Shown here piece by piece: positions 31,462-40,026 of a stretch of DNA of 48,619 nt. The notes beneath the pieces are model-generated. The model ran no database searches. It worked only from the letters and a program-made list of their open reading frames with translations, and was not told where the DNA came from. How positions within the stretch are numbered: position 1 is the stretch's first letter; each line of letters opens with the position of its first letter. The DNA lies in the IMG/VR virus record IMGVR_UViG_3300020419_000022, positions 1 to 48,619 of that record. One strand, given 5' to 3'. The DNA is from a virus. Made by a program: the position numbers and the translations under genes.

Positions 31462-32048
31462 TAGTTTATATTAAAAAACATTTTAAAAACGCTAATCCTG
31501 GAATCGAATATAACCAATGGGACGAGCCCAGAGAAAGAGAGTTCAATGGCTCTATGGTAAAAGGAAGAAAAACAAAAGGCTTCGGCAGTGCTTCTTTTAA
31601 CTACGCAGGAAAACTCTATGAGCCAACACCATGGACTAAAGCTATGTACGATATAAAACAACAGGCGGAAAGATTAGTATGGAAAGAACTAGGAGTAGAT
31701 AAACAGTTCACGTTTTGTTTATGTGGTTATTATGGTATCGATGGCAAAGGTATACCTCATCACTCGGACACAGTACCGACACTAGACGACATAGTTGTCT
31801 CTATATCTTTAGGTGCACCAAGAGTATTCGTACAAAGAACATATCAGAACGAAGTAAAGAAACACACTAACACTAGTGAAATAGAAACAAAAATAGAAAA
31901 CTTTGTGATAGACGAAAAACATTACATATTAGAACACGGAGACGTACTGATATTTGATGGTCGTAACCAAATGACTTCTACTCATGCTGTTCCTAGTTTA
32001 GAGTCAGCGGGCGAAAGAATCAATCTAACTTTCAGGAGTGGTTTATGA
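31458..32048 (+). CDS. AlkB-like 2OG-Fe(II) dioxygenase
   Basis: 196 residues. H102-x-D104 (GIPHHSDTVP), H176 (TSTHAVP) and R187/R193 (GERINLTFR) match the AlkB set H131, D133, H187, R204 and R210. CGYYGIDGKGIPHHSD corresponds to the NRYxxGxxxxxHxD strand of AlkB. AlkB enzymes remove methyl or etheno groups from DNA/RNA bases by oxidation. In this replication block it may repair DNA or act on a modified base. It is separate in sequence from the four oxygenases at 3.9-6.2 kb. Overlaps both neighbours by 4 bases. Confidence 0.85.
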   Translation: MIVYIKKHFKNANPGIEYNQWDEPREREFNGSMVKGRKTKGFGSASFNYAGKLYEPTPWTKAMYDIKQQAERLVWKELGVDKQFTFCLCGYYGIDGKGIPHHSDTVPTLDDIVVSISLGAPRVFVQRTYQNEVKKHTNTSEIETKIENFVIDEKHYILEHGDVLIFDGRNQMTSTHAVPSLESAGERINLTFRSGL

Positions 32049-33541
32049 CCCTACCAAGCCACACACAAGTTATCCTTGGACCTCCTGGAACAGGAAAGAC
32101 GAGCACTCTACTTAGTCTTATAGAAGACGAGTTAGAAAGCGGAACACAGCCTGAAAGCATCGGGTTTTTTACCTTTACTAAAAAAGCAGTAACCGAAGGT
32201 AAACAAAGAGCTATGGCTAAGTTCAGCATAAGCGACAAAGACTTGCCGTTCTTTAGAACATTACATTCATTAGCGTTTAGACAACTAGGACTAACTAGAG
32301 AAAGTGTAGTTAGTAATACCGATATAAAAGATTTAAATGAAAAATTAAACTTACGACTCACTGGTAGAACGACTACAGATGATGGACATTTGTTCGGCAT
32401 GACACATGACGACCGTTTAGCTTTTATAGAAAATCTTGCTCGTATGCGTAATATACCGTTAGAACAGCAGTGGCATGAAGTAGAGGACGCAGTAGGTTGG
32501 TTTGAATTAGAAAGGTTTGCCAGAGGATTACAGTTATTTAAAGAAGATAGGTTGTTAGTTGATTATACAGACATGCTACATAAGTTTCTACACGAAGGAG
32601 ATGTGCCATCGCTAGACGTTATGTTTGTAGACGAAGCTCAAGACTTGTCTCCTTTACAGTGGGCTGTGGTTCGTAAGGTTGCAGAAAAAGCTAAAAAGAT
32701 TTATGTAGCAGGAGATGATGACCAAGCCATTTATAAGTGGGCAGGTGCCGATGTTGAATATCTTATAAACAACTCTAAGAATGCTATGGTTTTAAAACAA
32801 TCATACCGCGTACCGTCGTCTGTTCATGAAGTAGCTAGTCGTTGCATAGGTCAAGTTCGTTCTAGAATACATAAAGAATGGACTCCTAGAAAAGATGAAG
32901 GTATTGTTCGTTGGGAGCCTACAATAGAGCTAGTCAATATGGAAAAAGGAGATTGGTTAGTTTTAGCTAGAACAAACTATCTCTTGAATGAGGTCGATGA
33001 ATATTGTAGAAACGAGGGATGGTTTTTTGAAGTTAAAGGCAGACCAAGTATATCGGAAGCTAAAGTACGAGCCGTGATATATTGGGAACGGTTAAGAAAA
33101 GGAGATTCTGTTAGTTTAAACGAGTGTGCAAACATACTAAAATTTGTTAAAGTAGATAAACATAAGAAACTAGATATGTTAGATTCCGATTTAGTAATGC
33201 AGTATGAGGACCTCAAAAGCCATTTTCCTGATTTACCTGAAGGCAAGTGGTATGACGTTTTTACTCTACTGAGTCCTAGCGAGATAAGTTACATTAGAGC
33301 TATGTTGCGTAGAGGAGAGAAGATAACTAAGCAACCTAGAATACGTTTATCAACCATACACGCCGCTAAAGGCGGTGAAGCTACAAACGTTGTATTACTA
33401 ACGGACATAACAACAAGAGTGTATAAAAACTATCAACAAAACCCTGATGACGAAAATAGAGTATTTTATGTCGGGGTAACGAGAACAAAAGAAAACCTGT
33501 ATCTAATAGAGCCAAAATCGCCACGCTGCTATCAGATATAA
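32045..33541 (+). CDS. UvrD/Rep-like SF1 helicase
   Basis: 498 residues. Walker A GPPGTGKT (12-19), FFTFTKKAV (motif Ia), VDEAQD (196-201, motif II), GDDDQAIYKWAGA (motif III), LKQSYRVP (motif IV), LSTIHAAKGGEATNVVLL (motif V) and RVFYVGVTRTKENLYLI (motif VI) are all present. It is shorter than host UvrD (about 720), as expected for phage versions. A 3'-5' DNA helicase for replication or recombination is likely. It ends just before an early-type promoter at 33548. Confidence 0.92.
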   Translation: MTLPSHTQVILGPPGTGKTSTLLSLIEDELESGTQPESIGFFTFTKKAVTEGKQRAMAKFSISDKDLPFFRTLHSLAFRQLGLTRESVVSNTDIKDLNEKLNLRLTGRTTTDDGHLFGMTHDDRLAFIENLARMRNIPLEQQWHEVEDAVGWFELERFARGLQLFKEDRLLVDYTDMLHKFLHEGDVPSLDVMFVDEAQDLSPLQWAVVRKVAEKAKKIYVAGDDDQAIYKWAGADVEYLINNSKNAMVLKQSYRVPSSVHEVASRCIGQVRSRIHKEWTPRKDEGIVRWEPTIELVNMEKGDWLVLARTNYLLNEVDEYCRNEGWFFEVKGRPSISEAKVRAVIYWERLRKGDSVSLNECANILKFVKVDKHKKLDMLDSDLVMQYEDLKSHFPDLPEGKWYDVFTLLSPSEISYIRAMLRRGEKITKQPRIRLSTIHAAKGGEATNVVLLTDITTRVYKNYQQNPDDENRVFYVGVTRTKENLYLIEPKSPRCYQI

Positions 33542-33547
33542 AAGTTC

Positions 33548-33577
33548 TTTACTTTGCATATAAAAGTAAAGTATAAA
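33548..33577 (+). promoter_or_regulatory. Early-type promoter 2
   Basis: TTTACT at 33548-33553, 18 bases, TATAAA at 33572-33577, in the short gap after the UvrD-like gene. The leader AGAAAGGAGAAA follows at 33602-33613, before ATG 33616. It would drive the DNA-modification block. Confidence 0.55.
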
Positions 33578-33615
33578 GGTTATTATATATTTTATGTTTA
33601 AAGAAAGGAGAAAAT

Positions 33616-34098
33616 ATGAACATATTCTATTTTAGTGAAGACCCTGTGGCTTCTGCTAAAGCACAGCCTGACAAGATGTTAGTCAAAATGCCTTTAGAGA
33701 CTGCACAGATGTTATGCACCGCCCACCGCATATTAGATGGAGACGATTATGCAGATGAAGTTGGCTTATATAAGAAAGCGTACATGAATCACCCATGCAC
33801 GATATGGGCTAGAGAATGTAGTGGTAACTACTGGTGGCTTTATAAACATTTTTTGGCGTTAGGTAACGAATATTCCTATCGCTATAAACGTAATCATCTT
33901 AGTTTAGAAAAACTATCTGATGCGTTGTACGTGATGCCTAAAAACATCACTAGAGGTCTTATGACCGATGTAGCACAGGCTATGCCTGATGAGTACAAAA
34001 ATGAGGACTCTACTATTGCTTATCGTAATTATGTTATTAATGAAAAACATTACGCTAAGTGGGAGAAGGGTAGAAATAAACCAAGTTGGTGGAGGTAA
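33616..34098 (+). CDS. Conserved phage protein, unknown function
   Basis: 160 residues. It starts MNIFYFSEDPVASAKAQPDK, with MLVKMPLETAQMLCTAHRIL, NHPCTIWARECSGNYWWLYK and HFLALGNEYSYRYKRNHLS. The order DP.....Q.DK..VKM.LETAQ, NHP..IW.RE...NY.WL, EY.YRY...H.S is one I recall from many cyanophages and other marine phages, where it remains without proven function. Conserved K, H, R and E residues suggest an enzyme or nucleic-acid-binding protein. It is first in the transcript that carries the methyltransferase and thymidine-modification genes. Confidence 0.6.
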   Translation: MNIFYFSEDPVASAKAQPDKMLVKMPLETAQMLCTAHRILDGDDYADEVGLYKKAYMNHPCTIWARECSGNYWWLYKHFLALGNEYSYRYKRNHLSLEKLSDALYVMPKNITRGLMTDVAQAMPDEYKNEDSTIAYRNYVINEKHYAKWEKGRNKPSWWR

Positions 34099-34104
34099 AA
34101 TAAA

Positions 34105-34962
34105 ATGTCATCAATAAGAAAGAAACTACTCGTTAATGAAAACGATAGTAAAAATACGAGAATGGATATTGCTAGTGCGGGCGTACTGGCTAACTGGCGA
34201 CCTGATGAGATAGCTCATATGAGTCGTTTCGATAATATAGCTTCTATGTGTATAGAAGAAGCTAAACGACTAGGCAGACCCCTAGATACTTTTGAAGTAG
34301 GTTGTGGTGAGTGTTGGACTCTTAGAAATCTATATAAAGCATATGTTATTAAAAAGTCTGACGTGATTAAATCATACTACGGCTACGATATTGACCCTAT
34401 GTGCGAGTTAGAGAATCCTTTTTGGTCTAACGCAGGTAATCCGTTAAAAGACTCTACATGGTTTCAAAACTTTAACGGAGAGATAAGGATACAAGATTTG
34501 ACAGTAGACCCTGTATTTAAACTAGAGGATGAAAGTATTGACTTCTTTTGGACTACCGAAGTTATTGAACATATGGGTAGAGAGTTTATTGCTGCATGGC
34601 TAGACGATGCGGCTAGAGTTATGCGACCAAATGCATTAGCTTTTGTCTCTACGCCTAACCACGACGGTTCTAACGACAAGCTTCCTGAAGACCACGTATA
34701 TGAGTGGGGTTTCCAAGAACTAAAAGAAGAATTAGAAAGGAACTTCGAAATAGTTGACGTCACAGGCACGTTTATACAGCTACCTAATTTAAAGAAAGCT
34801 ATGAAAAAAGACGCCGAAGGCGAACACGAATGGAACGGTTGGACTCCGAAACAATTTAATAAACTACAAAACAGATATGGTAGACAATTTTTAAGAGTTG
34901 TTGCGGCAACATTCTATCCTGAAGTTGCGAATAACTGTTCTTGGGTGTTAAGGAAGAAGTAA
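34105..34962 (+). CDS. Class I SAM-dependent methyltransferase
   Basis: 285 residues. Motif I is TFEVGCGECW (63-71), with YYGYDIDP (motif II, acidic D95/D97). The segment DFFWTTEVIEHMGREFIAAW then LDDAARVMRPNALAFVSTPN matches the post-motif region of small-molecule and base/nucleotide methyltransferases. No DNA-methylase NPPY or PCQ motif is seen, so it is not a classical adenine or C5 methylase. Substrate unknown. Its stop overlaps the next start (TAATG), next to a thymidine-hypermodification-type gene, so action on a modified base or precursor is possible. Confidence 0.8.
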   Translation: MSSIRKKLLVNENDSKNTRMDIASAGVLANWRPDEIAHMSRFDNIASMCIEEAKRLGRPLDTFEVGCGECWTLRNLYKAYVIKKSDVIKSYYGYDIDPMCELENPFWSNAGNPLKDSTWFQNFNGEIRIQDLTVDPVFKLEDESIDFFWTTEVIEHMGREFIAAWLDDAARVMRPNALAFVSTPNHDGSNDKLPEDHVYEWGFQELKEELERNFEIVDVTGTFIQLPNLKKAMKKDAEGEHEWNGWTPKQFNKLQNRYGRQFLRVVAATFYPEVANNCSWVLRKK

Positions 34963-35897
34963 TGACTGAGTTTCTTGCAGAAGAACTAGACCGTTTTTGC
35001 TATTGGCAAACTGAACGCGAAAGTATTAGGGTCAAAAAAGAGGAGTATAACCTTCCTGCCCCATGGACAGATGACCCTATTCTGCGAGAGTTTAAATTCT
35101 GTCAAGTTTTCCGAGAAGACGATAGAACGACTAGGTGGTTTAGAACACATATAAGAGACCCTCTAGCCAATAGTTCTGATGTTATTATGGCTACGATTAT
35201 TTTCCGTTGGTTTAATTTTATACCCACAGGTAGAACGTTAGTAGAGAATGATTTACATAGGAACTGGGAGGGTGATAAAGCTATACAGCTTATAAAAGAA
35301 CAGCCTAAGTGGGTGACAGGCTCTTATATTATTAAAACGCCGAACGGTATGGATAAAGTAACAGGGGTAGTTGACTGTATTAATAATATCTGGAAGGATA
35401 AAGATTGGATAACTAAACGTTTAGAGTACGATAAAAAAGAAGGAACAAGTTCTTTAAAGTCTGCATGGACATTACTTAGGCAATATCCTTATATGGGTCC
35501 ATTTATGGCGTACGAGGTTGTTACTGATTTAAGGCATACCTATGTGTTAGATGAAGCCGAAGATATTATGACGTGGGCTAATGCAGGTCCAGGAGCTATG
35601 AGAGGACTAAATAGATTAACAGGCAGACCGCTTGATTTTTCGCATCGTAGCCACGACTGGAACACAGAAATGCAAGAATTATATCAAATAGTTATACGCA
35701 GATTACCTGCACATATTGCAATGCGTAATGATAGAGTGTATGAACTACGTGATATCGAAGGAGGGCTTTGTGAGTTTGATAAGTATTCAAGGATATTTAA
35801 AAAAGAAGGACGAACAAGGTCTATATATAAAACTAATAATCTTCCTGAAATAGAAGATTTGATAGATGGAGAAAGTAAGTATGGGAAAAGTGAATGA
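34962..35897 (+). CDS. Thymidine-hypermodification family protein (aGPT-PPlase / HMUDK helical domain)
   Basis: 311 residues from ATG 34962, which overlaps the preceding stop; ribosome site AAGGAAG. Diagnostic segments are RDPLANSSDVIMATIIFRWF (66-84), MGPFMAYEVVTDLRHTYVLD (178-197), TWANAGPGAMRGLNRLTGR (204-222) and DIEGGLCEFDKYSR (264-277). These fit the helical family described for alpha-glutamyl/putrescinyl-thymidine pyrophosphorylases and the helical part of 5-hydroxymethyl-dU DNA kinases. Known members act on 5-hydroxymethyl-dU in phage DNA on the way to bulky thymidine derivatives. No kinase P-loop is present in this protein. The exact step is uncertain. Confidence 0.82.
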   Translation: MTEFLAEELDRFCYWQTERESIRVKKEEYNLPAPWTDDPILREFKFCQVFREDDRTTRWFRTHIRDPLANSSDVIMATIIFRWFNFIPTGRTLVENDLHRNWEGDKAIQLIKEQPKWVTGSYIIKTPNGMDKVTGVVDCINNIWKDKDWITKRLEYDKKEGTSSLKSAWTLLRQYPYMGPFMAYEVVTDLRHTYVLDEAEDIMTWANAGPGAMRGLNRLTGRPLDFSHRSHDWNTEMQELYQIVIRRLPAHIAMRNDRVYELRDIEGGLCEFDKYSRIFKKEGRTRSIYKTNNLPEIEDLIDGESKYGKSE

Positions 35898-36102
35898 ATA
35901 TTCTCTAGACCTTTTAGAGAACTACGGAGAAGACGTTGACTGTTATTACACACAGTTTTTAGAGGTAGCTTTCTTTTTGAAAGTTGCGGCTAGTAATGAA
36001 ATGGCAATAGCGTTCATAAAAAGAAAACTGCCTGTTTTAGCTGAAAGCGAAATAAGTTTTCTTATAAGCGAGATAGTAGGAGCATATCAGGACACACTAT
36101 GA
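35881..36102 (+). CDS. Small helical protein, unknown
   Basis: 73 residues. I prefer ATG 35881 because GGAG at 35869 lies at a good distance; an in-frame ATG at 35866 lacks a ribosome site. Overlaps the 3' end of the previous gene and, by 4 bases, the thymidylate-synthase-like gene. Mostly helical and mildly acidic (EYSLDLLENYGEDVDCYYTQ), no motif recognised. Context suggests a link with the nucleotide-modification genes. Confidence 0.55.
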   Translation: MGKVNEYSLDLLENYGEDVDCYYTQFLEVAFFLKVAASNEMAIAFIKRKLPVLAESEISFLISEIVGAYQDTL

Positions 36103-37142
36103 AAGTAATCCGAGCAAGAAATGTAAATGACGCTTTACTTTTAGGTATTGATTTGTTTAATGACGATACCTCATATAGGGTGCAAGAAAGCCGTAATGGC
36201 ACGACTTACGAAGCATTAGAACCAGTAACAACTGTTTATAGTAAACCTTGTGAAAGAGTATGTTTACTAAAAGCAAGAGATGCTAATCCTTTCTTTCATT
36301 ATATAGAAAGTTTATGGATGTTAGCAGGACGTAAAGATTTAAAACCTTTGACCTATTTTGTTAAGTCTATGGAAGATTTTTCAGATGATGGTGAGACGTT
36401 ATGGGGTGCTTATGGTTGGCGGTGGAAAAGTTATTTCCATAAAAACCAGATAGATATGGTCTATAGAATGTTAAAAGAAAATCCTGAAGATAGAAGGGCA
36501 GTATTACAAATGTGGGACGCCAATAAAGACCTTAATAGAAACGGCAAAGACGTACCTTGTAATACGAATATTTATTTTAAGGTTAGAGAAGATAAATTAA
36601 ATATGACTGTCTGTAACAGGTCTAACGATATGCTATGGGGTGCTTATGGTGCTAACGTAGTACATATGTCAGTATTACAAGAATACCTTGCTGCTCTACT
36701 AGATATTGAGGTCGGAACATATAGGCAAGTTAGTGATAGTTTTCATGTATACCTAAATCCTGTTTGGGATAAAGTTAAAGATATTGAAATAGACGTCTAT
36801 ACGTATCAGCATATAAAAAATCCGTATGATACTTTAAATAATTATAAGCATATATTATTGTTTAACGAGCCTGACAGTTTAGAGTGGGATTTATCTAGAT
36901 TCTTCAATATACATCCAAATGATTTTCCTTCGTATACAGACGGTTGGGCTAACGCAGGAGTCAGCGATATCGCTGTCCCTATGATGTTAGCTTTTGCTTC
37001 ATATAAAGACAAAAACTATGAATCAGCATACGAACATATAGATAATATAAAAGCTCTTGATTGGAGAATGGCTTGTTTCGAGTGGGTCCGCAAAAGAGAC
37101 AAGACCATCATTAATAACGCGGACGGAGGACAAAACTTATGA
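36099..37142 (+). CDS. Thymidylate synthase family enzyme (possible dUMP hydroxymethylase)
   Basis: 347 residues. RRAVLQMWDANKDL then DVPCNTNIYFKV places the catalytic Cys at C154. CNRSNDMLWGAYGANVVHMS and VGTYRQVSDSFHVYLNP match the substrate-binding strands. N186 (GAN) occupies the Asn position that selects uracil over cytosine. C154 is followed by Asn where canonical ThyA has His. The family makes dTMP, or in some phages 5-hydroxymethyl-dUMP, from dUMP with methylene-tetrahydrofolate. Next to a hmdU-processing-type gene, hmdUMP synthesis is a serious alternative to plain dTMP synthesis. Confidence 0.85.
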   Translation: MKVIRARNVNDALLLGIDLFNDDTSYRVQESRNGTTYEALEPVTTVYSKPCERVCLLKARDANPFFHYIESLWMLAGRKDLKPLTYFVKSMEDFSDDGETLWGAYGWRWKSYFHKNQIDMVYRMLKENPEDRRAVLQMWDANKDLNRNGKDVPCNTNIYFKVREDKLNMTVCNRSNDMLWGAYGANVVHMSVLQEYLAALLDIEVGTYRQVSDSFHVYLNPVWDKVKDIEIDVYTYQHIKNPYDTLNNYKHILLFNEPDSLEWDLSRFFNIHPNDFPSYTDGWANAGVSDIAVPMMLAFASYKDKNYESAYEHIDNIKALDWRMACFEWVRKRDKTIINNADGGQNL

Positions 37143-37495
37143 GTAAGTGGGAAAATATGAAAGAGGTAGCCCAAAACGATTTAGAAGCTCTTAAACGAGC
37201 TGAGACTTCGTATGGTGACTCTTGGAGACGTCGTGGAGGTGTAGGTGCCTTTATGATGTTGGCACGTAAGTTCGATAGGATAGAACATCAGTCGCAAAAG
37301 CACGGATGGGATGTCTTCGAAGCAGGTGAGGTCTATAAAGGCGAAGCAGGTCTATTAGACGACATCAGAGACTTGCGTAGGTATCTTCTATTAGTAGAAG
37401 AATATATATTAACAAATACAGATACAGGTTCTGACGTAGAAGAAGCTGATGATGTAAATTACTCTGTCGAGGAAGATAGAGAGGAGGATTATTAA
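37139..37495 (+). CDS. MazG/Nmad1-like nucleotide-related protein
   Basis: 118 residues, overlapping the ThyA-like gene by 4 bases. SYGDSWRRRGGVGAFMMLAR then KFDRIEH and LLDDIRDLRRYLLLVEEYIL form an all-alpha domain like MazG-type pyrophosphohydrolases and the nucleotide-modification-associated domain 1 family (DUF1599, as I recall). The acidic tail (GSDVEEADDVNYSVEEDREE) is disordered. It could bind or clean up modified dNTPs. The assignment is by recalled similarity. Confidence 0.55.
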   Translation: MSKWENMKEVAQNDLEALKRAETSYGDSWRRRGGVGAFMMLARKFDRIEHQSQKHGWDVFEAGEVYKGEAGLLDDIRDLRRYLLLVEEYILTNTDTGSDVEEADDVNYSVEEDREEDY

Positions 37496-37496
37496 T

Positions 37497-37823
37497 ATGG
37501 GGTTTTGGTCAAAATTTGTAAAGTTTTTTACTCCACCACCAGTTGTAAAAGTGGATGAAGTAAAGAAAGCTAAAGTTATTAAAGAAGCTGTTGAGGAGGC
37601 TACGATAGAACTAGATAAGTTTGAAAAGCCTATCAAATCAGCCCCTACACGTGCTAGAACTAAAAAAGGCAGGTATATAGCTGATGATAAATCTACTCCA
37701 GATGTAAACGAAGCTTGGGTTGGCGGTAAAGCACCTAAAAAGAAAACATCTGTAGCTAAGAAAAAGATAACTAAGGCAAAAGCAGGTAAAGTTAAAATTA
37801 CTACCGATAATATAGGCGAGTAG
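37497..37823 (+). CDS. Small basic protein before the polymerase gene
   Basis: 108 residues. A short hydrophobic N-terminus (MGFWSKFVKFFTPPPVVKVD) and a Lys-rich second half (KAPKKKTSVAKKKITKAKAG). Largely disordered. TAG at 37821-37823 overlaps the GTG start of the polymerase by one base. Possible nucleic-acid-binding or polymerase accessory peptide. Function unknown. Confidence 0.5.
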   Translation: MGFWSKFVKFFTPPPVVKVDEVKKAKVIKEAVEEATIELDKFEKPIKSAPTRARTKKGRYIADDKSTPDVNEAWVGGKAPKKKTSVAKKKITKAKAGKVKITTDNIGE

Positions 37824-39691
37824 TGATTTTACAACATACCTTGTTTGAACCTAAAAGTTCTTGGACTACTCCAGATGTTTTTCCTCAGTTTTCTGAGACA
37901 GAAACTATCGCAGTAGACCTAGAAACCTATGACCCTTACCTCACGACTTGTGGTCCAGGATGGGCTACAGGTCGGGGTCATGTCGTAGGCATAGGCATAG
38001 CGACAAACAACTGGCAAGGTTATTTTCCTATCCGTCACGAGGGTGGTGGTAATCTTGACGAAGGTATGGTATTGCGTTGGCTAACAAATACACTTAGCTC
38101 TACAAAAAGAGATGTTATATTTCATAACTCACTCTATGATGTGGGTTGGTTAAGAAGAGAAGGAATTATTGTAAAAGGTAGAATACTAGACACAATAGTT
38201 GCTGCTCCTCTAATCAACGAAAACAGATATTCTTACTCACTCGATAATCTCGGTAGTTTTTACTGCGATGAAAAGAAAGATGAGTCTTTATTACAAGATG
38301 CAGCTTTGGCTTACGGGGTTAATCCCAAATCAGAGATGTATAAACTCCACGCTAAATATGTTGGACCTTATGGCGAACAAGACGCTGCTCTGACATTGAA
38401 GCTTTGGAATAAACTTAAGATAGAGATAGATGAGCAAGGGTTACAAAAAATATTAGAAATGGAGTCTAAGTTAATCCCTCTACTGTTAGAAATGCGATGG
38501 AGAGGGGTTAGAGTAGACGAAGAAAAGGCAGAACAAGTAAGTAAAAAGCTCTCTACCGAAGAACAAAAGATACAGGTAGAAATAAAAAGGAAGTACGGCA
38601 GTGATGTCAATCTATGGGCTAATGCTTCTCTACAAAACATATTTGAAAAGAATAAGATATGGTTTCCGAGAACAGCAAAAGGCATGGCTAGTTTTCAAAA
38701 AGACTGGTTAGAAGGACATGAACATGAACTTCCTCAATTAATTGTTAGGGCTAGAAAGTTAAATAAAGCGAGAACTACGTTTATCGATAAGATGATTATG
38801 GAGCACGCTTTTAACGGTAGAATACATGCAGAAGCTCATCCTATGCGTAACGACCGTGGCGGCACTGTCAGTGGTAGGTTTAGCTATAGTAATCCTAATC
38901 TACAACAAGTTCCTGCACGTGACCCTGAGATAGGCAATCTGATACGTTCGTTGTTTATTCCAGAAGAAGGTTGTCAGTGGGGTGTATTCGATTATTCTCA
39001 ACAAGAACCAAGACTTACTGTTCACTATGCTAATCAAATGAAACTAAACGGTGCTGAAAAAGCAGTTGCTCAATACAGAGACGATAACGCAGACTTCCAC
39101 CAGATAGTTGCAGACATGGCTAATATACCACGTAAACAAGCTAAGACGATTAATCTAGGATTAAGTTACGGAATGGGTAAAGAAAAACTGATTAATGAAT
39201 TAGGTATCGATGATACGGAAGCTGAGAAACTGTTCCAACAGTATCATGCTAACGTTCCTTTTATTCGTGCTCTACAAGACCAATGTGCAAGAGTGGCAAT
39301 GGAACGCGGATATATAAAAACATTTGCAGGTAGGCATTGTCGTTTTAATCTGTGGGAAAGCAGATATGAAAGGACTCTACCTTTGCCTATAGAAGAGGCG
39401 AAAGAAAAATACGGCGACGACCTTAAAAGGTCATACACTTATAAAGCTCTTAACAGACTAATACAAGGCTCAGCTGCTGACATGACTAAGTTAGCAATGA
39501 TAGGTCTTTGGGAGGAAGGAATAGTTCCTCACCTACAGGTTCACGATGAAGTTGATATTTCAGTAGAGAACACAGAACAAGCAAACACGATAACAAGAAT
39601 AATGGAGAATTGTGTTGAACTTGCTGTTCCCCTACTAGTAGACCAGGAATTAGGTAAGTCATGGGGCGAAACAAAGGAAATAAAAAGATGA
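37823..39691 (+). CDS. Family A DNA polymerase with 3'-5' exonuclease
   Basis: 622 residues from GTG 37823. Exonuclease motifs are AVDLETYDP (D32, E34), FHNSLYDVGW and YGEQDAALTL. Polymerase motifs are FDYSQQEPRLTVHYA (motif A), RKQAKTINLGLSYGMG (motif B, R437, K441, Y449) and LQVHDEVDI (motif C). There is no 5'-3' exonuclease domain. L445 falls at the place of E. coli Pol I Phe762, a site where phage polymerases carry Phe, Tyr or Leu and which has been linked to replication speed and lifestyle. This is the main replicative polymerase of the phage. Confidence 0.95.
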   Translation: MILQHTLFEPKSSWTTPDVFPQFSETETIAVDLETYDPYLTTCGPGWATGRGHVVGIGIATNNWQGYFPIRHEGGGNLDEGMVLRWLTNTLSSTKRDVIFHNSLYDVGWLRREGIIVKGRILDTIVAAPLINENRYSYSLDNLGSFYCDEKKDESLLQDAALAYGVNPKSEMYKLHAKYVGPYGEQDAALTLKLWNKLKIEIDEQGLQKILEMESKLIPLLLEMRWRGVRVDEEKAEQVSKKLSTEEQKIQVEIKRKYGSDVNLWANASLQNIFEKNKIWFPRTAKGMASFQKDWLEGHEHELPQLIVRARKLNKARTTFIDKMIMEHAFNGRIHAEAHPMRNDRGGTVSGRFSYSNPNLQQVPARDPEIGNLIRSLFIPEEGCQWGVFDYSQQEPRLTVHYANQMKLNGAEKAVAQYRDDNADFHQIVADMANIPRKQAKTINLGLSYGMGKEKLINELGIDDTEAEKLFQQYHANVPFIRALQDQCARVAMERGYIKTFAGRHCRFNLWESRYERTLPLPIEEAKEKYGDDLKRSYTYKALNRLIQGSAADMTKLAMIGLWEEGIVPHLQVHDEVDISVENTEQANTITRIMENCVELAVPLLVDQELGKSWGETKEIKR

Positions 39692-40026
39692 AAGGTATCT
39701 CTCAACAAAAAGCAAAAGAAAACTCCATTAGATACAGAGATATGTATACTGAATGGAATAACTCAAATATTACATTAGAACAATTAGGCAAAGCTAATAA
39801 TCTTACAAAACAAAGAATGTGGCAAATTATTACACGTTGTAAGTTGGGTGACGGTGATTACTATTATGGTATGCACGTTGCACGTAATAAATGGTCAGAA
39901 TTCAAACAACTCTACTCGGATGTCAATCAGACAAAAAGAGCCTTCGATGAGTGGTTAAAAGCACGTGAGATTAAATTAATTGAAAATAATCAAAAAGTTG
40001 CACCTCATACGGGTTGGGATTGGTAA
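39688..40026 (+). CDS. Small helix-turn-helix protein
   Basis: 112 residues. ATG 39688 overlaps the polymerase stop (ATGA), with AAAGGA nine bases before; an earlier in-frame ATG (39661) lies inside the polymerase gene. Residues 29-51 (TLEQLGKANNLTKQRMWQII) look like the helix-turn-helix of sigma-70 region 4 or similar regulators. The C-terminal half is helical and charged. It is likely a DNA-binding regulator and possibly controls early-to-late change, which is speculation. Confidence 0.6.
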   Translation: MKGISQQKAKENSIRYRDMYTEWNNSNITLEQLGKANNLTKQRMWQIITRCKLGDGDYYYGMHVARNKWSEFKQLYSDVNQTKRAFDEWLKAREIKLIENNQKVAPHTGWDW

